A stretch of DNA of 64,000 nt from Cichorium intybus (GCA_023525715.1 CM042017.1:77080666-77144665), one strand, 5' to 3'; positions 1 through 11,654 are shown, numbered from the stretch's first letter. Made by a program: numbers and translations. Notes: generated by a model not told the origin, from the sequence alone.

Positions 1-484
1 CTTAATCCAAACTAACTAATTAGAATTAAAATTCAAAACATGAAAATACCAATTGAGAGCTTGCTGAAACGAAATCTTGGAGTTAAAGAGCTTCAAAGTC
101 GATTTTACACCCGGTCTTTGCTAGGGTTTTCGGCTGGAAATGCCTCTATTTATAGTTGCAATTTTCCCGCAGCCGCGCCGCGCAGATGAAGAATCCGCGG
201 CGTGCGTACTAATCTTTTCCCGTTTCTTCGGTATTTGAATGTGTTCCACCGCCTTAAGCCCGCGTCGCGCAGACGAGATATCCGCGGCGCGCGTACGAGT
301 TTCCTTGATTTTTCGTTCTTTTCCAAACTTCTTCCTTTTGCACACTTTTAATCCCTGTTTCCATTCTTTTTCTCCAAACAAGTCCTGGCACGAAAAGTGA
401 GAATACCCAGACATATTTGATATAATTTTATCAAGAACAGGGCTCAACAACGCCTAAAATACTTGATATCACTAGGCGTTGTCA
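1..484 (-). mobile_element. Gypsy (Athila-like) LTR, partial, reverse strand
   Basis: Read on the minus strand, the sequence ending at 484 starts TGACAACGCC and continues through the same opening block as the LTRs of H (6529) and D (43974), including the ATCAAGTATTTTAGGCGTTG text. A TATA box (tatttata on plus, 148-155) sits about 330 bp inside the LTR. Two CG-rich doublets lie just upstream of it at 172-209 and 260-297. The other end lies left of the window. It entered the Copia LTR that follows at 485. Family assignment rests on similarity to H and D only. Confidence 0.7.
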
Positions 485-828
485 GTGGCGCCAAATCTGG
501 CCCCTGGCTACTGGTTTGCCAGTTATTCAACTATTGAATAAAGACAAACCAGTCCCTGCACTTTTAATTAATTTATTTAATCACTGAATTAAATCCAATT
601 AATTCCAGATTAATTTCTAATTAATTAATATAGTTTCTAATTAATATATTAACACTTAAATATATTAATAAACTATTTCTATTGATTTATTAAACAATTA
701 ATAAATCAACCTCTCTCTCTACTGAACTCTACATCAATCCTCCAGCTATGAGGGCAACCCAAATGGACTTTGCTTCAATTAACAAGATAAATAAATATAA
801 AGTCATGGCTTAGACACCTAATCCAACA
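485..828 (-). mobile_element. Copia LTR fragment (C/A/B family), reverse strand
   Basis: The minus strand from 828 starts TGTTGGATTAGGTGTCTAAG and follows the LTRs of C, A and B through the AT-rich TTAATTAATTA block, the ATTCAATAGTTGAATAACTGGC palindrome region and a GGCGCCAC segment, where the Gypsy LTR at 1-484 interrupts it. The sequence beyond 828 is not polypurine, so this looks like the start of a 5' LTR rather than a 3' LTR. The rest of the element is outside the window. Confidence 0.72.
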
Positions 829-2425
829 TGAAGGACCCTTACCGCCGGGACAGTAAGCTGGATGTGAAGTTTTGTGTTTCATGCAATCAGATCGGCTACG
901 TCAGGGCAAGTTGTTCTGGATAGTCTGGGGATGTTGGTCAGAATTTGGGTTTTGTTGCACCGAAGTGTGAGGGTGTTCGTTAGGTGAAGATGGAGGACCC
1001 GAAATTGGAAGGCGGGGCTTAGTAGCTGGATGTAGAGGTGGGACCTCATCGGTCTTTATCGGTACTTTTTCACGATTTTGCTTCTGTTGCTTTCTGAATA
1101 GTTGCCTTTTTTGTTCTGAGTATGCGGGTAGTGAGTCGGGATCTATCTTGAGTGTGCGGGTGAAGACAAATGGTTGTTTGTGGTTTTGGCAGTGAGTGAA
1201 GGGTGGACTGCCTGTGGAACGACAGTGGCTGTTGGGTCAGCTGTTAGTGGGTTTGAACCCTAAGTGGGGGAGAACTGTTGGAGTACAGGATGAAGAATTG
1301 TGTGAGTGCATTTCGTTGGGATGTGAGCATTTTGTTGGGATCTCCTGTTCCGTAGATTGTCATGAGTTGGCTTCATTGTCGGTGTTGGGTTAAATAGGGG
1401 ATGACGGAGACAGTTTGCGACGTTAAGATAAGGATGTTCTCTACACAATCGCGAGTTTCGGATAGTCAGTGTAGAGCAAGTAGAAGTCTGTTCAGGTCGG
1501 GCGTGGTATGGAATTTTGACCGGGTGTCAGTTTCCATATGCAACAAAAACGAGTATGTGCTTTGCTGTTTCATTCAAGGGTTGTTGGGAGTTTAACGTCT
1601 GTTGGTTTTGAGAGTTGAGTCGAGTTCCGCATGGTCACTGGTGGATGATCGTCGGGTACAGGGTTTTCCGATGAGACCGAGGGCTGGTGGCAAGCTTAGA
1701 AGTTGCTGTATGGAGTAAGAAGATTGCATTAGTGGATGGGTTAGTCGGAATGGGTTGTGCTCTCGTTATCTTGAATGTTCCGTTCTGGTAACGGCGTCCG
1801 TGGTCAGTTCGATGACGTTTCGATTGCTGGGTTTGAGGTCATTGGCTTTTGTTCAGTTTTCAGGTTGCCGGTTGAGTGTGGTTATGCGTATAGTCCTCTT
1901 GGGTATGTGACATGATTCTTGTCAACGCTGTGGTGTCGCTGGAAGGTTGATGGCTTAGTGTTATTCTTAGGAAGTTGGAGTTTTCGTTAAGAGGTAAGGT
2001 TTCTGGTGGAGTTAGGTTAGTTGTTGGGTATCCGTTTAGTATGATTGGGTAAAGAGCGTGGGGAATCATCGGTAAATTCTTCTAAGCTGGTGGTGTCCAA
2101 GTTGTGTGATCTGTTCGACTTCAAGTTGAGTAGTGGCGGTGATGCATGTAGTAGGGTAACCGGGGAGGCGTGGGCAAAGAGATGGTTATTAGAGTGCTTG
2201 TTCGTTTGGCAGCAAGAGCACCTCAGTTCTTCATCATCGAGAATGCTAGGCCCGGGTATTCGGTTTCCTCCCGTAGGATGGATCGGTCGTGTAAGAAGCA
2301 CTAGGTATTAGTGGAGATTCTAGATAGTGTGTTTAGGAAGTGTTGGTTGCATGGGAGTTGAGCTGGTATTTGATAAGTAGCCGATATGCTTGTGGGTTGG
2401 TGAAAGCTAGGTAGTGTGGGTTCAG
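829..2425 (+). pseudogene. G2: decayed Gypsy internal region with gag zinc knuckle
   Basis: There is no long reading frame. At 873-914 the plus strand encodes CVSCNQIGYVRASC, a CX2CX4HX4C nucleocapsid knuckle with the His replaced by Tyr (CAC to TAC). Near 1060-1095 a protease-like VLF-D-F-AS-AF string follows, the usual order in Tekay/chromovirus gag-pro. The rest is GT-rich, full of stops, and I recognise no RT. The stretch probably belongs with 5951-6528 and with 41005-41239, which ends in a polypurine tract and an LTR start. This assignment is inferred from strand, style and order. Confidence 0.5.
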
Positions 2426-5400
2426 TGTAACGCCCCGATCTTCATACACTTTAAATAGTGTAATATTTTATAAAAATGTTGCAAAACAAAATGCCAACTT
2501 TTAAAAACTTTTCTCATGATATAAAGCCATGTCTTAAAATTTCGGTCCCAACAAAAACATTTAAGTTTTAAAAATGTTTAAACAACTTCGGGGGTTACAA
2601 CTCCATATCTTACAACACCATAGAAAGCAAGTAAGGATACAAACCTCCATATAAACCCCAATCTCCTCGGATCATCTACTTGCTTCTATCCCTCGTGTCT
2701 AGAACCTGGGATACATGGCATAAATAAAATACGTAAGACGAAAACGTCTCGTGAGCTACATGGGTTTGGACACAAAACATTTATAAACAGAACATATATC
2801 ATTTTCAAAACCCTTGTAATCAAATATTTCATAACAATTGCTTTTAAAATCATTATAACTGAAACGTATCGTCATTTTGCTTTTGAAGCCTTTCATAAGA
2901 AGTTTGTCATTACAAAACTTTCATTTCTTAAACATGACTGGTATTCAAACACATTCGGAGTTTTATACTTAGGGCCTTAATCGCTCTTGGGGATACCCCA
3001 AGTCTATACTGAGATGGTAAGAACATAATCAAAACCACCTCAACATCTTATCATATGCTTTGACTGGTATCTCAACATGCTTTATTTTTATACTTAGGAT
3101 AATCACGCTTGGTGACATCCCAAGTCTATACTAAGATGAAAAGAACACAATCAGTCCATCTTAGCATCATGTGTTTTAGGACATCTACTTCGCGATGGGG
3201 AACGTACCACCCCAGTAGATTCCTCTATATTCCCTTGTGGGAACATCATGGCCCAGGCAGAACATTTTTCATTCATGCACGTTTCTTTCCATTACAATAC
3301 ATTGCTTGCATCAAATACCAGTCATTCCTAAACATAGTATCTCTAGCTATCAAATCATTCATTCATAATCATCATAAGGCTAAATGACAAAACATTCTTT
3401 CATTCATATCGTGGCTTGAAGCCAAAACATTCTTTCATAAACTTCATCGGCTAAATGCCATAACATTCTTTCATAATTATCGTTGGCTAAATGCCAAAAC
3501 ATTCTTTCGTAAGATTAATGGCTTGATGCCAAAACATTCTTTCGTAAGATTAATGGCTCGATGCCAAAACATTCTTTCATAACAACATAAGGCTTAATGC
3601 CAAAACACACTTTCAAAATCATCTTATAAAACTTTCATAATCATATCGTAACTAGAATGATTTCATATCATCTAATATTAAAAAACGTCACATAAAAACT
3701 TTGTCAATACTTTGCCATGTACCCCATAATGGGAAAAAGCCACATGTACTCACCTTAGTAGCGAGGTACGTCTAGCTACACTAATCCACTTTCTCTAGCC
3801 TTTTGTTGCTTCCAAACGTCCTCCAATCTCTAGTAATCTAATAAAATATTATAACTTATTAGACAACTAAACAAGTAGTAATTGTCTAATCCTTCTTGAA
3901 CTACTTCTAGTCATCATCTAGTTCCATTCCAATGTCCAAGTGTCATTCTTAAAGTAGAATACCAATTTGGACATTTTTACCCTTTTTGTCCCATTTTGAC
4001 CAAAAATGGTATTTTCGGGCTCTACACGGTCAATTTAGATATTTTCTAATTTTTACATCTTTATAAGCTTATATCAATGCTTAGATGGCAAAACATCTTT
4101 CATTTTACTTATTTATGTCATTTCGGCAACTTTCAACGGATAAAGTTTCTAAAAATAGAAAGCGTTGATAAAGCATGTTATCTTACATTTATTTGACACT
4201 AATAGGTTCACAACACTTCATAACATCATCCCATATTGCATTTTATATTCATATGCCTCTACTTAGGCTACAACTAGAACTTTTAGTTTTGACCGTGACT
4301 ATTTTAGTTATTTCTTTTAGTCTCAAATATTTTACCCAATTTCATTCCATTGTAACACTATCATTTTTACGAATACTACTCAAGTTGTATTCCATAAATT
4401 TTCAAACCATTAGAATATTACACTAGATTTGTCCCTTTTTAACATTTTACCTTTAAAGTGACTTTAATTATTCAACATGACTCATTCACGGTCAAATAAC
4501 CAAATTTTCATCAAATGATGGAATCCATGATTCCATTCCTTTCTTTCTATTCTCAAATTCCAATTCTTAACAAGTAATATTCCCATATTTAATGAACTAC
4601 TAAGCAAAAATCAATGTATTCAACAAAATCCATGTCAAACCCAAACATTTACAGCTTCTTTTGTGTGTTCTTGAACTCATAATGAACATAAACCCGATAA
4701 TAAATTCCAATTCCAACATGCATTGATAGATTTCAAGTTTAATAGATTAGGGTTTCAAACACCAAGCATTTTACCTTCAAGATCTGTCCAAAAACTTGAA
4801 ATCATAGGTGTTCTTGCCCATTTTCATGAATCCTCTTTTGAGTTCTTGGCTACAAATCTGAAATCATAGATGTATCCTTGTCATATCCATGGAAATCGAA
4901 CCTATACGAAATCCTAATAAGAAATCGAGGGTGAAACTCTACATGCATCCCCAATATCTATGAATTTCGGAATTCTTTTAGACCAACATCAAACATTTAC
5001 CTTAATCTGATACGTAACAAGAAGTTTGAAGCTTTATGGCTGGAGGTTGCAAGAAACAATCTCATTCATCACATTTGAAAAATTTTCGACACCACCAGCA
5101 GCCACCACTCACCGTCGGGCACTGGTAATCGCCGGCAATAGCCTCCACCAGTAACACCTCGTTGTTGTTCATCGCTCCCTGATCCTCGTGTATCTCTTTT
5201 TGATAAGAACCACACCCAAAGCCATAGTCGGTTTCCTTTTTTGCCGCCGTTGGCCACCGATCGAACCCTCCACCGGCCTCCTCCTCCGGCGTCTTTCCTC
5301 TGAACAGCGCCGGTAGCAGCAACAATCGCTGCTGCCATTCCCGACCTCCCTTACTCCATCGTTCACTCTCCATCTTGAAATAATATTCCTCTTGCTCGGA

Positions 5401-5950
5401 AAATGCTTCCTGACTCCGCCAATCTCTCTCTCTCTCGGTCACGATTTTACACCCACCCGATCGGAGGAGATGATGTGTGTGTTTTCGATTTTTGTTTCTC
5501 CCGATTTCACTTTTTCTGATTTTTGTTTACGCGACTAAGGAAAAGGACGAGCCCACAGGGATTATGCCCCTTTAGTGAAATACTTAGAAAATTTTTCATG
5601 CATTATCCAAGTACTTGGCTGACATTAACCTCTCCTAACTTTTTCATATGACTTCGAAATTTTACAAACTTTATACATTTAGAAAGGTGTAAATGAGCTT
5701 TACAACTTTCCTCTACTGACTTAAGTCCAATTATTTCTAGAGTTTTTGTTATAGTCCCTCAAACATGGGCGATTGACCATTTTTGTCACTTTTAGCCATT
5801 TTAAATCCTTCATAACTTCTTCGTCATGACTCCGAATGACCTGAATATTTTTCCTATATTCTTGTTATCTAAAATATTACCAAAGTAATCTCAATGACTT
5901 TTTCCAAATTCCTCTTAGATTTTGAGATATGAATTTTTAAAGATTGTTCA
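2426..5950 (-). mobile_element. Probable solo LTR of a Tekay-like Gypsy, reverse strand
   Basis: The left edge TGTAACGCCCCGATC is the reverse complement of a typical Gypsy LTR end (..GGGGCGTTACA). Inside are features usual for long Tekay/Del LTRs read on the minus strand: a segment reading GTAGCTCACGAGACG, a roughly 120-bp duplication (about 2965-3180) and a 46-bp tandem array (3376-3612). No PBS, polypurine tract or coding domain adjoins it, so a solo LTR is likely. I could not fix the right edge. The left flank TTCAG has only an imperfect partner, TTCAA, near 5947. The GC-rich 5060-5470 part carries minus-strand open frames of up to 126 codons with no recognisable domain. Confidence 0.55.
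3376..3612. repeat. Tandem array, about 46-bp unit, inside the LTR
   Basis: About six diverged copies share the core GCTAAATGCCAAAACATTC or GCTTGATGCCAAAACATTC followed by TTTC(A/G)TAA. Two adjacent copies (around 3500-3590) are almost identical, which suggests recent local duplication. LTRs of G2 and T carry unrelated arrays in a similar part of the LTR. Confidence 0.8.
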
Positions 5951-6528
5951 ATAAAGTAGTTGACCCTAGGTCGAGAACCTAGAGTCAGAAGTCGGAAGGT
6001 TGTGTGTAGCCCTACGGGCGGGTTGATGAGTGTTAGGTATTGTTCTCAGTCATCTGATATGTTCTTCTGACTGAGGGAGATCTAATTGAGTCAAGGAAGG
6101 ACCGTGAGTCCAGTCGTGAGCTGAACGGGGCGGAGAACTTAAATGGATGAAATAGGGAAAAGCCTGTGAGTTCGGTTGCGAACTAAATGGAACGGCGAAC
6201 CTACGATTCCATGTATGTTGATTAGTACGGGAATAACCGATGGGTTAGGCATGAGTGGTGTATCGCATGTTTGGATCATGCTGTCTAGAGACTCTTAGAC
6301 AGAGTTCTTATGTGTTGTTAAGTGGGTGTGTAATGGGAGTAGCTTAGTGGGTGAGGTGCGTTTGAGTGTCTTCTGAGACAGTGAAAAGTTACATTTGTTA
6401 GCCATGGGGCTTAGTATGGATTTTCGGCGGTGTGTATCTGGAGTTGGCGGGTTGGCGTAGATTAGGCGAGGGGTGGCCAGTGTTGTTTTCGGGTAGCAGG
6501 GAGTGGATTTTAGCATTTAATGAGTCGT
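5951..6528 (+). other. G2 internal remnant left of H
   Basis: Non-coding on both strands, GT-rich, with repeated GTGAG-T/C phrases (for example 6108-6190) like those at 829-2425. I recognise no domain. It ends in the target duplication GTCGT (6524-6528) of element H, and the other copy is at 41005-41009, so 6528 and 41010 were once adjacent. Confidence 0.45.
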
Positions 6529-7510
6529 TGACAACGTCTATCAATATCAAGTATTTTAGTCATTGTTAGGCCCTATTCTTGGTGAATTTATATCGTATAT
6601 CGTATGGTATTACTCACTTTTGTGCTAGGACCTTGTGTGCAAGAAAATGATGAAAACAGGGACTAAACATGGACAAAATGAAAGAAGTTTGGATAAAAGC
6701 CATTTCAGTCTAAGTCGTACGCGCGCCGCGGAAAAGAGACACACGCGTCATGCATAGTCAACGATGAGACGGTGTAGAGAAATTCAAACTGTGAAAAACG
6801 GGGGATAGGGCAATACGGGGGCCGCGGATCCAAGCCCTGCGCGCCACGGATCGTCAGATTTCTCAACTATAAATACAGGTCAATAGGTCGAAATCAGGAG
6901 GCGAAGAACGACCCGTAAGGTGGACCTTAGGCTTCTTTGACTCAAAGATTCAAATTTCAGCAACATTCTTGGTATTTCTTTATGTTTTCGCTTTTAGTTC
7001 ATTATTAGTTAGTTTAGCTTAGCTTTTATTCTAGTGTTTCTGGATTGAACTGATCAGTAGTAGTGGTTTAGTTGTTCTTATTTTCGGATTTCAGTACCCT
7101 TTGTTCTCTGGAATTGGTTTTTAAATTCAAGTAATCATTTGGTTTGATGTTTAATTGCATTTTTCGGTACTATTGATGTTTAGATGCTTGTTTGATGTGT
7201 TGGTTTGATTGTTTGCTTCTGAATTCTGGATTTAGTTTCTGATTTCAGTAAGTAACTTTAGTTTAGAATTTGGTTTGGTTTAGTTTAGTTTATGTTTGAT
7301 TTGGTTTTTGGCAATTGTTTTGGCATTGTTTTTATTGGTTTTTGGGAAAGTAAAAATAGACCTACTGGCTGTAGCGTGACACTACAGTTGGTATACTATC
7401 GTTCTATCTTGACCACCAAACTCCTGCGGATCGACCCTTGCTACTGCTATACTAGTTAGTTGGTGAGGTTAAATTTCTATTTTTGCACGCATAACGACCT
7501 AGGCGTGTTA
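6529..7510 (+). mobile_element. H 5' LTR
   Basis: Starts TGACAACGTC and ends GCGTGTTA where the 3' copy has GCGTGTCA, so the terminal C has become T. A TATA box (tataaata) is at 6868-6875. CG-rich doublets at 6717-6752 and 6815-6849 lie upstream of it. The second word of the first doublet has decayed from GCGTCGC (3' LTR) to GCGTCAT, a CG-to-CA change. The tail 6960-7480 is T/G-rich with no other feature. Confidence 0.88.
6868..6875 (+). promoter_or_regulatory. H 5' LTR TATA box
   Basis: TATAAATA preceded by CTCAAC. It is kept unchanged in the 3' LTR at 40364-40371 despite heavy divergence just upstream, as expected of the LTR core promoter. Confidence 0.7.
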
Positions 7511-7515
7511 AATTT

Positions 7516-7533
7516 TGGCACCGTTGCCGGGGA
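7516..7533 (+). promoter_or_regulatory. H primer-binding site, tRNA-Asp type
   Basis: TGGCACCGTTGCCGGGGA begins five bases after the 5' LTR. D has the unmutated form TGGCGCCGTTGCCGGGGA at 45852-45869, complementary to the 3' end of plant tRNA-Asp. Here one G has become A. Confidence 0.85.
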
Positions 7534-7649
7534 GTTGTGCGCTTAGGATAAAAGATCAGTAGGTTTGTTTCTGATTTTTGATTTAGTTTTGGTAATTTAG
7601 TTTAGATAGTAATTTGCTTTTGGTTTTGATGGTCTTCTTGCACTAGTGC

Positions 7650-7776
7650 ATGCGTACCCGTTGGGGTGGGCAGACATCACCCTTGTTATTTAACTCTGAG
7701 ATTGAGCGAACCGCGCGCAGCAACCATGTGCATAGGCGTTTGGTTAACATGAGTCCTAGTAGTGTAGTGATAGATG
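7650..7776 (+). pseudogene. gag: H gag, N-terminal part before the C insertion
   Basis: The ATG at 7650 opens a frame of 42 codons, rich in Arg and Ser, that runs straight into the Copia element C at 7777. The reading frame resumes at 20553: excising C plus one AGATG copy brings the two halves back into the same frame. The Met lies about 115 bp after the PBS, a usual position for Athila gag. The fragment alone makes no functional product. Confidence 0.6.
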
Positions 7777-8549
7777 TGAAGGGTTTTATAGCAATCAATG
7801 AACTACAAAATTCCTAAGTTCACATGCAACCCTAAATAACATCTATGTTTTCTTCTAATGAACATACAATAAAACCTAAAGGCCAACAATTAATTCTAAA
7901 GTATAAATCAGAAGAACCAACCTTTGATTCTTGAACCAGAAGCTTAGCAGCACAAGTGTCCTACCTCAAATAGTGTCACACCCAAGCAATGGAGGAGAGA
8001 AGACAGTAGAGTATCCACACAGAGAGAGAGAGAGAGAGTTGGCGCAGGCTAGGGTTTTCCAGGGATTCCCTATTTATAGTTTTCAGGTGGCATAACTTAA
8101 AACCCTAGAGCCCATCTTTGGTAAGTCTTTTACCAATTGGGCAAGGCTTTACTAAACCCTAATTAGGGTTTCGAGATTTATGGTGTCACCACCAAAATCT
8201 CGCCACTTCCACCCTTGTACACTGGCCAGTCAATATTCAACTATTGAATAATTACAGAACTTGTCCCTGTACTTTTAATTAATTAAACTAATCACTAAAT
8301 TAAATCCAATTAATTCTAGATTAATTTCTAATTAATTATTATAGTTTCTAATTAATATATTAACACTTAAATATATTAATAAACTATTTATTTATTTCTA
8401 TTGATTTATTAGACAATTAATAAATCAACCTTTCTCTCTACTGACTTTTACATCAATCCTCCTGCTATGAGGGCAACCCAAATGGACTTTGCTTCTATTA
8501 ACCAGATAAATACAAATATAAAGTCATGGCTTAGACACCTAATCCAACA
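7777..8549 (-). mobile_element. C 3' LTR
   Basis: On the minus strand it runs from TGTTGGATTAGG at 8549 to CCCTTCA at 7777. A TATA box (plus tatttata) is at 8071-8078, and an (AG)n tract at about 8022-8039 sits in the transcribed part. The adjoining purine tract on the minus strand (CCAAGTGGGAGAC, 8550-8562) is the polypurine primer for plus-strand synthesis. Confidence 0.85.
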
Positions 8550-9607
8550 GTCTCCCACTTGGATAAGTCTATGACTTTTAATTTGTTCTTTTATCCTTAG
8601 ATTAATTAACAACCTGCAGCTTCCTAGAAACTGCTGCCGAAATCTGACCTAGTCAGTTCTGTCCATAGATAAGTGATCATATGATCCTTCGTCCAACAAG
8701 ATATTTTCAGACACGAGACATGGATTGAGATGAATCTTTGTCAGATACTCTGTTTCCCGATTTCCGATTCTACTTATGACTTTCGGACTTCTAATTGAAC
8801 ACATCAATTTAGTCCAGGCTGGCCAGCACTTTAGTCAACTTTAAAATCATCGAGCGGCCTACAAATATTTGTTTCCCATCAGGGTCAAGGAACGAATAAG
8901 CTTTGACTCGTATGCTTGTGTCTTTTACTTGTCAAAATCGTACATAACAATGCGTTTTATAACATCGAGTTACCGATGTGTTTACGCATTATCAATGCAC
9001 AACCGACTCGTAAATTTCAACTCATATGTCTCTGCTTCAAGATCATAAGATATTATCGTCTCAACTTTGCTCGTGATGTAATCCATGAAGCAATCTATTG
9101 AGCGCGAGTTTATCCAATACTCAAATCTCTATTTCTAAGTACTCGTGAACGTGGTAGCAGTCTTACTGCAATGTCTAACTCCTTAGACAATCTACAAACC
9201 ATTTCACGACAGTCTTCTTTCATACTTACTCCCGAAAAGTATGAGTGAGTGAAACATGCAAAATTGAAACTTAAAATCTGACTAGTAGCTACTATTTCTT
9301 ATTACCAAGTCTCCGTGAGGTAATCACCAAGTCAGATTCTTCATAAGACTATATCGGTTTCTAGATTCCTTTTTTAAACTTTTTAATTCATGTTATGCAT
9401 CTATGTCTATATGACCTTTCACTCTTTCTGTGTATCCAAATGTCATATATTAATACACTTTATCCAATCGGATATATATCCGACGATATTTCACTTTAGT
9501 CATATATTGTCATTCTCACTTACATCTCCATTCTGGGTACTGTGACTTTCCATGGTTCTTGGGATCTTTAGTCTACATGACTGCACCCTAAGACTATTTC
9601 GAGGTGT

Positions 9608-9643
9608 TACGATGTGCCGGTGACCCACACGCGCTCCATCGGA
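9608..9643 (-). repeat. 36-nt leader-type hairpin, copy C4
   Basis: On the minus strand it reads GATGGAGCGCGTGTGGGTCACCGGCACATC in spaced blocks, with arms CGATG/CATCG. It matches the leader hairpins at 18905 and 18985 in length and core but lies in the 3' part of the element. Confidence 0.6.
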
Positions 9644-10575
9644 ATACCAACGAAATTCTTTAACCATTAAGTCCTTTTACTTATTTGAAACTCTTTTCAA
9701 ATTATAATTAACATTCGCCCCAATCATTCTCCAATGATTTCTCATGTATGTACAGAATCCATTAAGTATTCCCAGCCAGGTCATATCCTGAATCTGACTC
9801 ACAATGCTCTAAGCATTAAGTCATCAGGACATGTTTATGACACTTTTGATCGATCCAAGAAGCTCGTGGAATTCAATCTAGTCTTATTCCAAACCCTTTT
9901 GGAATCTTGGGATTACCTATAATCCTTGTGTCATGATTTTTCAGTAACTATTTCCTTTCGGAGACTCTTTCTCACGCATCTTGACTCTTACCAAGATCAT
10001 GCTTACTATGTCCAGGTCTATACTGATGATAACATCTATCTGATAGATGTCTATGGATTATATGAGTATGTTGCCCCTTTTTTATATCTCTCATGCCAAA
10101 TCATCACACTTTGTAATGATAGAAAACTCCTTTCCTGGGCAATACATCTTAAATCTCATCAAGATCATCTTGGCAGAGTTTCGATCTATCTTATAGACAT
10201 TTACAACCACTTGAGCATGCCGTATCTCTATTAAGTCTTTCATAGCGATCCGTCTCTTAACACCAAGTCATTACTCTTTGTAATGGAAAGAGACGTTTCC
10301 TAGAAACAATATGTAACCCACATACAGTGATAGTAGATAACAGCGACACTCCCACTGGCTTTGACACGGTTATGGATTTTTCACAAAATCTAGAACATTT
10401 GGCACATTTTGAGAATCCAAACCTTTTTGACATCTTACTGGAAATCTTTCAGCCCTTTCTCAAAATCCAATCCTGTGGCATATTTTGAGAATCTGAATAT
10501 CCTTTCTTGCAAGATGCCCGTAGGGTAATCCCAGGCCCATGTACCTTTGTATTGGGACACTCTTTGTGAGTCCCT

Positions 10576-10611
10576 ATTAGTGTGTCGGTGATCCACACGT
10601 GCTCCACTAAC
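10576..10611 (-). repeat. 36-nt leader-type hairpin, copy C3
   Basis: The arms are TTAGTG/CACTAA on the minus strand, around the same core (GGAGCACGTGTGG, then ACCGACAC). The arm sequence differs from all other copies yet still pairs, which is compensatory change. Confidence 0.65.
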
Positions 10612-11385
10612 GACTTACAATGTGCCATGCAGAATCCTTTCGGATTTTCATCTTCTATTGAGATTTCTTCTCTCGGAGTCAATTACTTGACTCTGAGTAT
10701 CGTCTCACTCAACCAGATATTCTGAAAGTACGTTTCTATCCATGTTGCTTTCCTTTGATGATTCAATTACTCCCACTGATTTTTTGACCAGGTGTAAAAT
10801 CAATCAAACTGTCACATAGACTGTATCTCGTCCTAAGGTTCTCTTAATTGGCAGCAACCGGGCTCACCAATGATTGCAAGTAGTCAGATTGTAAAACCGT
10901 ACCAACTATAGTGTTTTACCACCAATCGGTATGTCACCCTGATCATAACTACTTATGATGGTGATCAGTACTACTGGTCAAGAGAAGATTATGTCAGTTT
11001 TGAAACAGAAATTTGATTTCTGCTCTAAGCCTAGTGATGACTAAAGGTTCTTTCAGTTGGCTAATCCTGAACTCATTCAGGACTGTCCCAACTCCCACTG
11101 TTTCCTTAGAACATGAGTTCTTTCTAAAAGAGCTCTTTCTTTTTCAGGTACAGCGGAATAGCCAGTGAAACGACATTACTGATCAGGTTCAGGCTAGTCA
11201 TGATGTTCGGACGAACACTACTAGACCCTGTGTTGAATAATGTTTTTTATGTTTTTATGTGACCATCACTGAAATAAGTCGAAATGTTTTTTAACAAATA
11301 TTGTCAGTTTATTTCAGGTTGCGTAAATTCAAGATTGAACGTGAAGAAAAACAAAACACAAAAAATCCAGATTGCTTCAGCAATT

Positions 11386-11654
11386 GCGACGCGACGGAAG
11401 GCCCGGTCGCGACGCGAAGCCCCATCGCGACCCGACAGCACATTTGTCGAGACGAGAAGAGAAGCAAGGCAGAAGACCAAACTTCTACAGCGATCGCGAC
11501 GCGACGAAGGACATGGTCGCGACGCGAAGGCTCCAACGCGACACCACCAACTTTCTAATCGCGAGACTACCAACCCAACGCACTAACCAGTGGCCGACCA
11601 AAAGCACTCGACAGACGCATCTTCGCGACGCGACGGACCATATGGTCGCGACGC
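11386..11654. promoter_or_regulatory. CG-word doublets upstream of the N TATA box
   Basis: GCGACGC occurs at 11386 and 11409, 11496 and 11519, and 11625 and 11648: three pairs, each with exactly 23 bp between word starts. Two looser pairs follow the same pitch: TCGCGACCC/TCGAGACGA (11425, 11447) and GCGACAC/GCGAGAC (11538, 11561). The words are near-palindromic, so a pair can also fold back with a central mismatch. The regulatory role is inferred from position 20 bp upstream of the TATA box. Confidence 0.55.

Larger units (their letters stand above)
8550..11225 (-). other. C 3' internal region, non-coding
   Basis: No open frame here has a recognisable domain, and I see no integrase or RT motif on either strand. 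Visible structure: two further copies of the 36-nt leader hairpin (9608-9643 and 10576-10611), and four copies of the purine motif AGTGGGAG on the minus strand (about 8551, 10348, 10769 and 11091), the first being the polypurine tract itself. The remainder is AT-rich text without repeats I could detect. The 5-bp duplication CCCTG of element N ends it at 11226-11230. Confidence 0.55.

Noticed and set aside
5062..5442. 126-codon minus-strand frame in the solo LTR
   Set aside because: GC-rich text inside an LTR, with two alternative frames equally open and no domain. I treat it as non-coding.
2421..5951. TTCAG/TTCAA as a target duplication of the solo LTR
   Set aside because: It mismatches at the fifth base, and using it would leave an LTR end not starting with TG. 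The right edge stays unresolved.
7516..7533. tRNA-like sequence
   Set aside because: It is only the 18-base complement of a tRNA-Asp 3' end at a primer-binding site, with no cloverleaf.
10449..10682. 77-codon minus-strand frame in C
   Set aside because: No domain or codon pattern. It overlaps the hairpin copy at 10576 and lies in non-coding 3' sequence.
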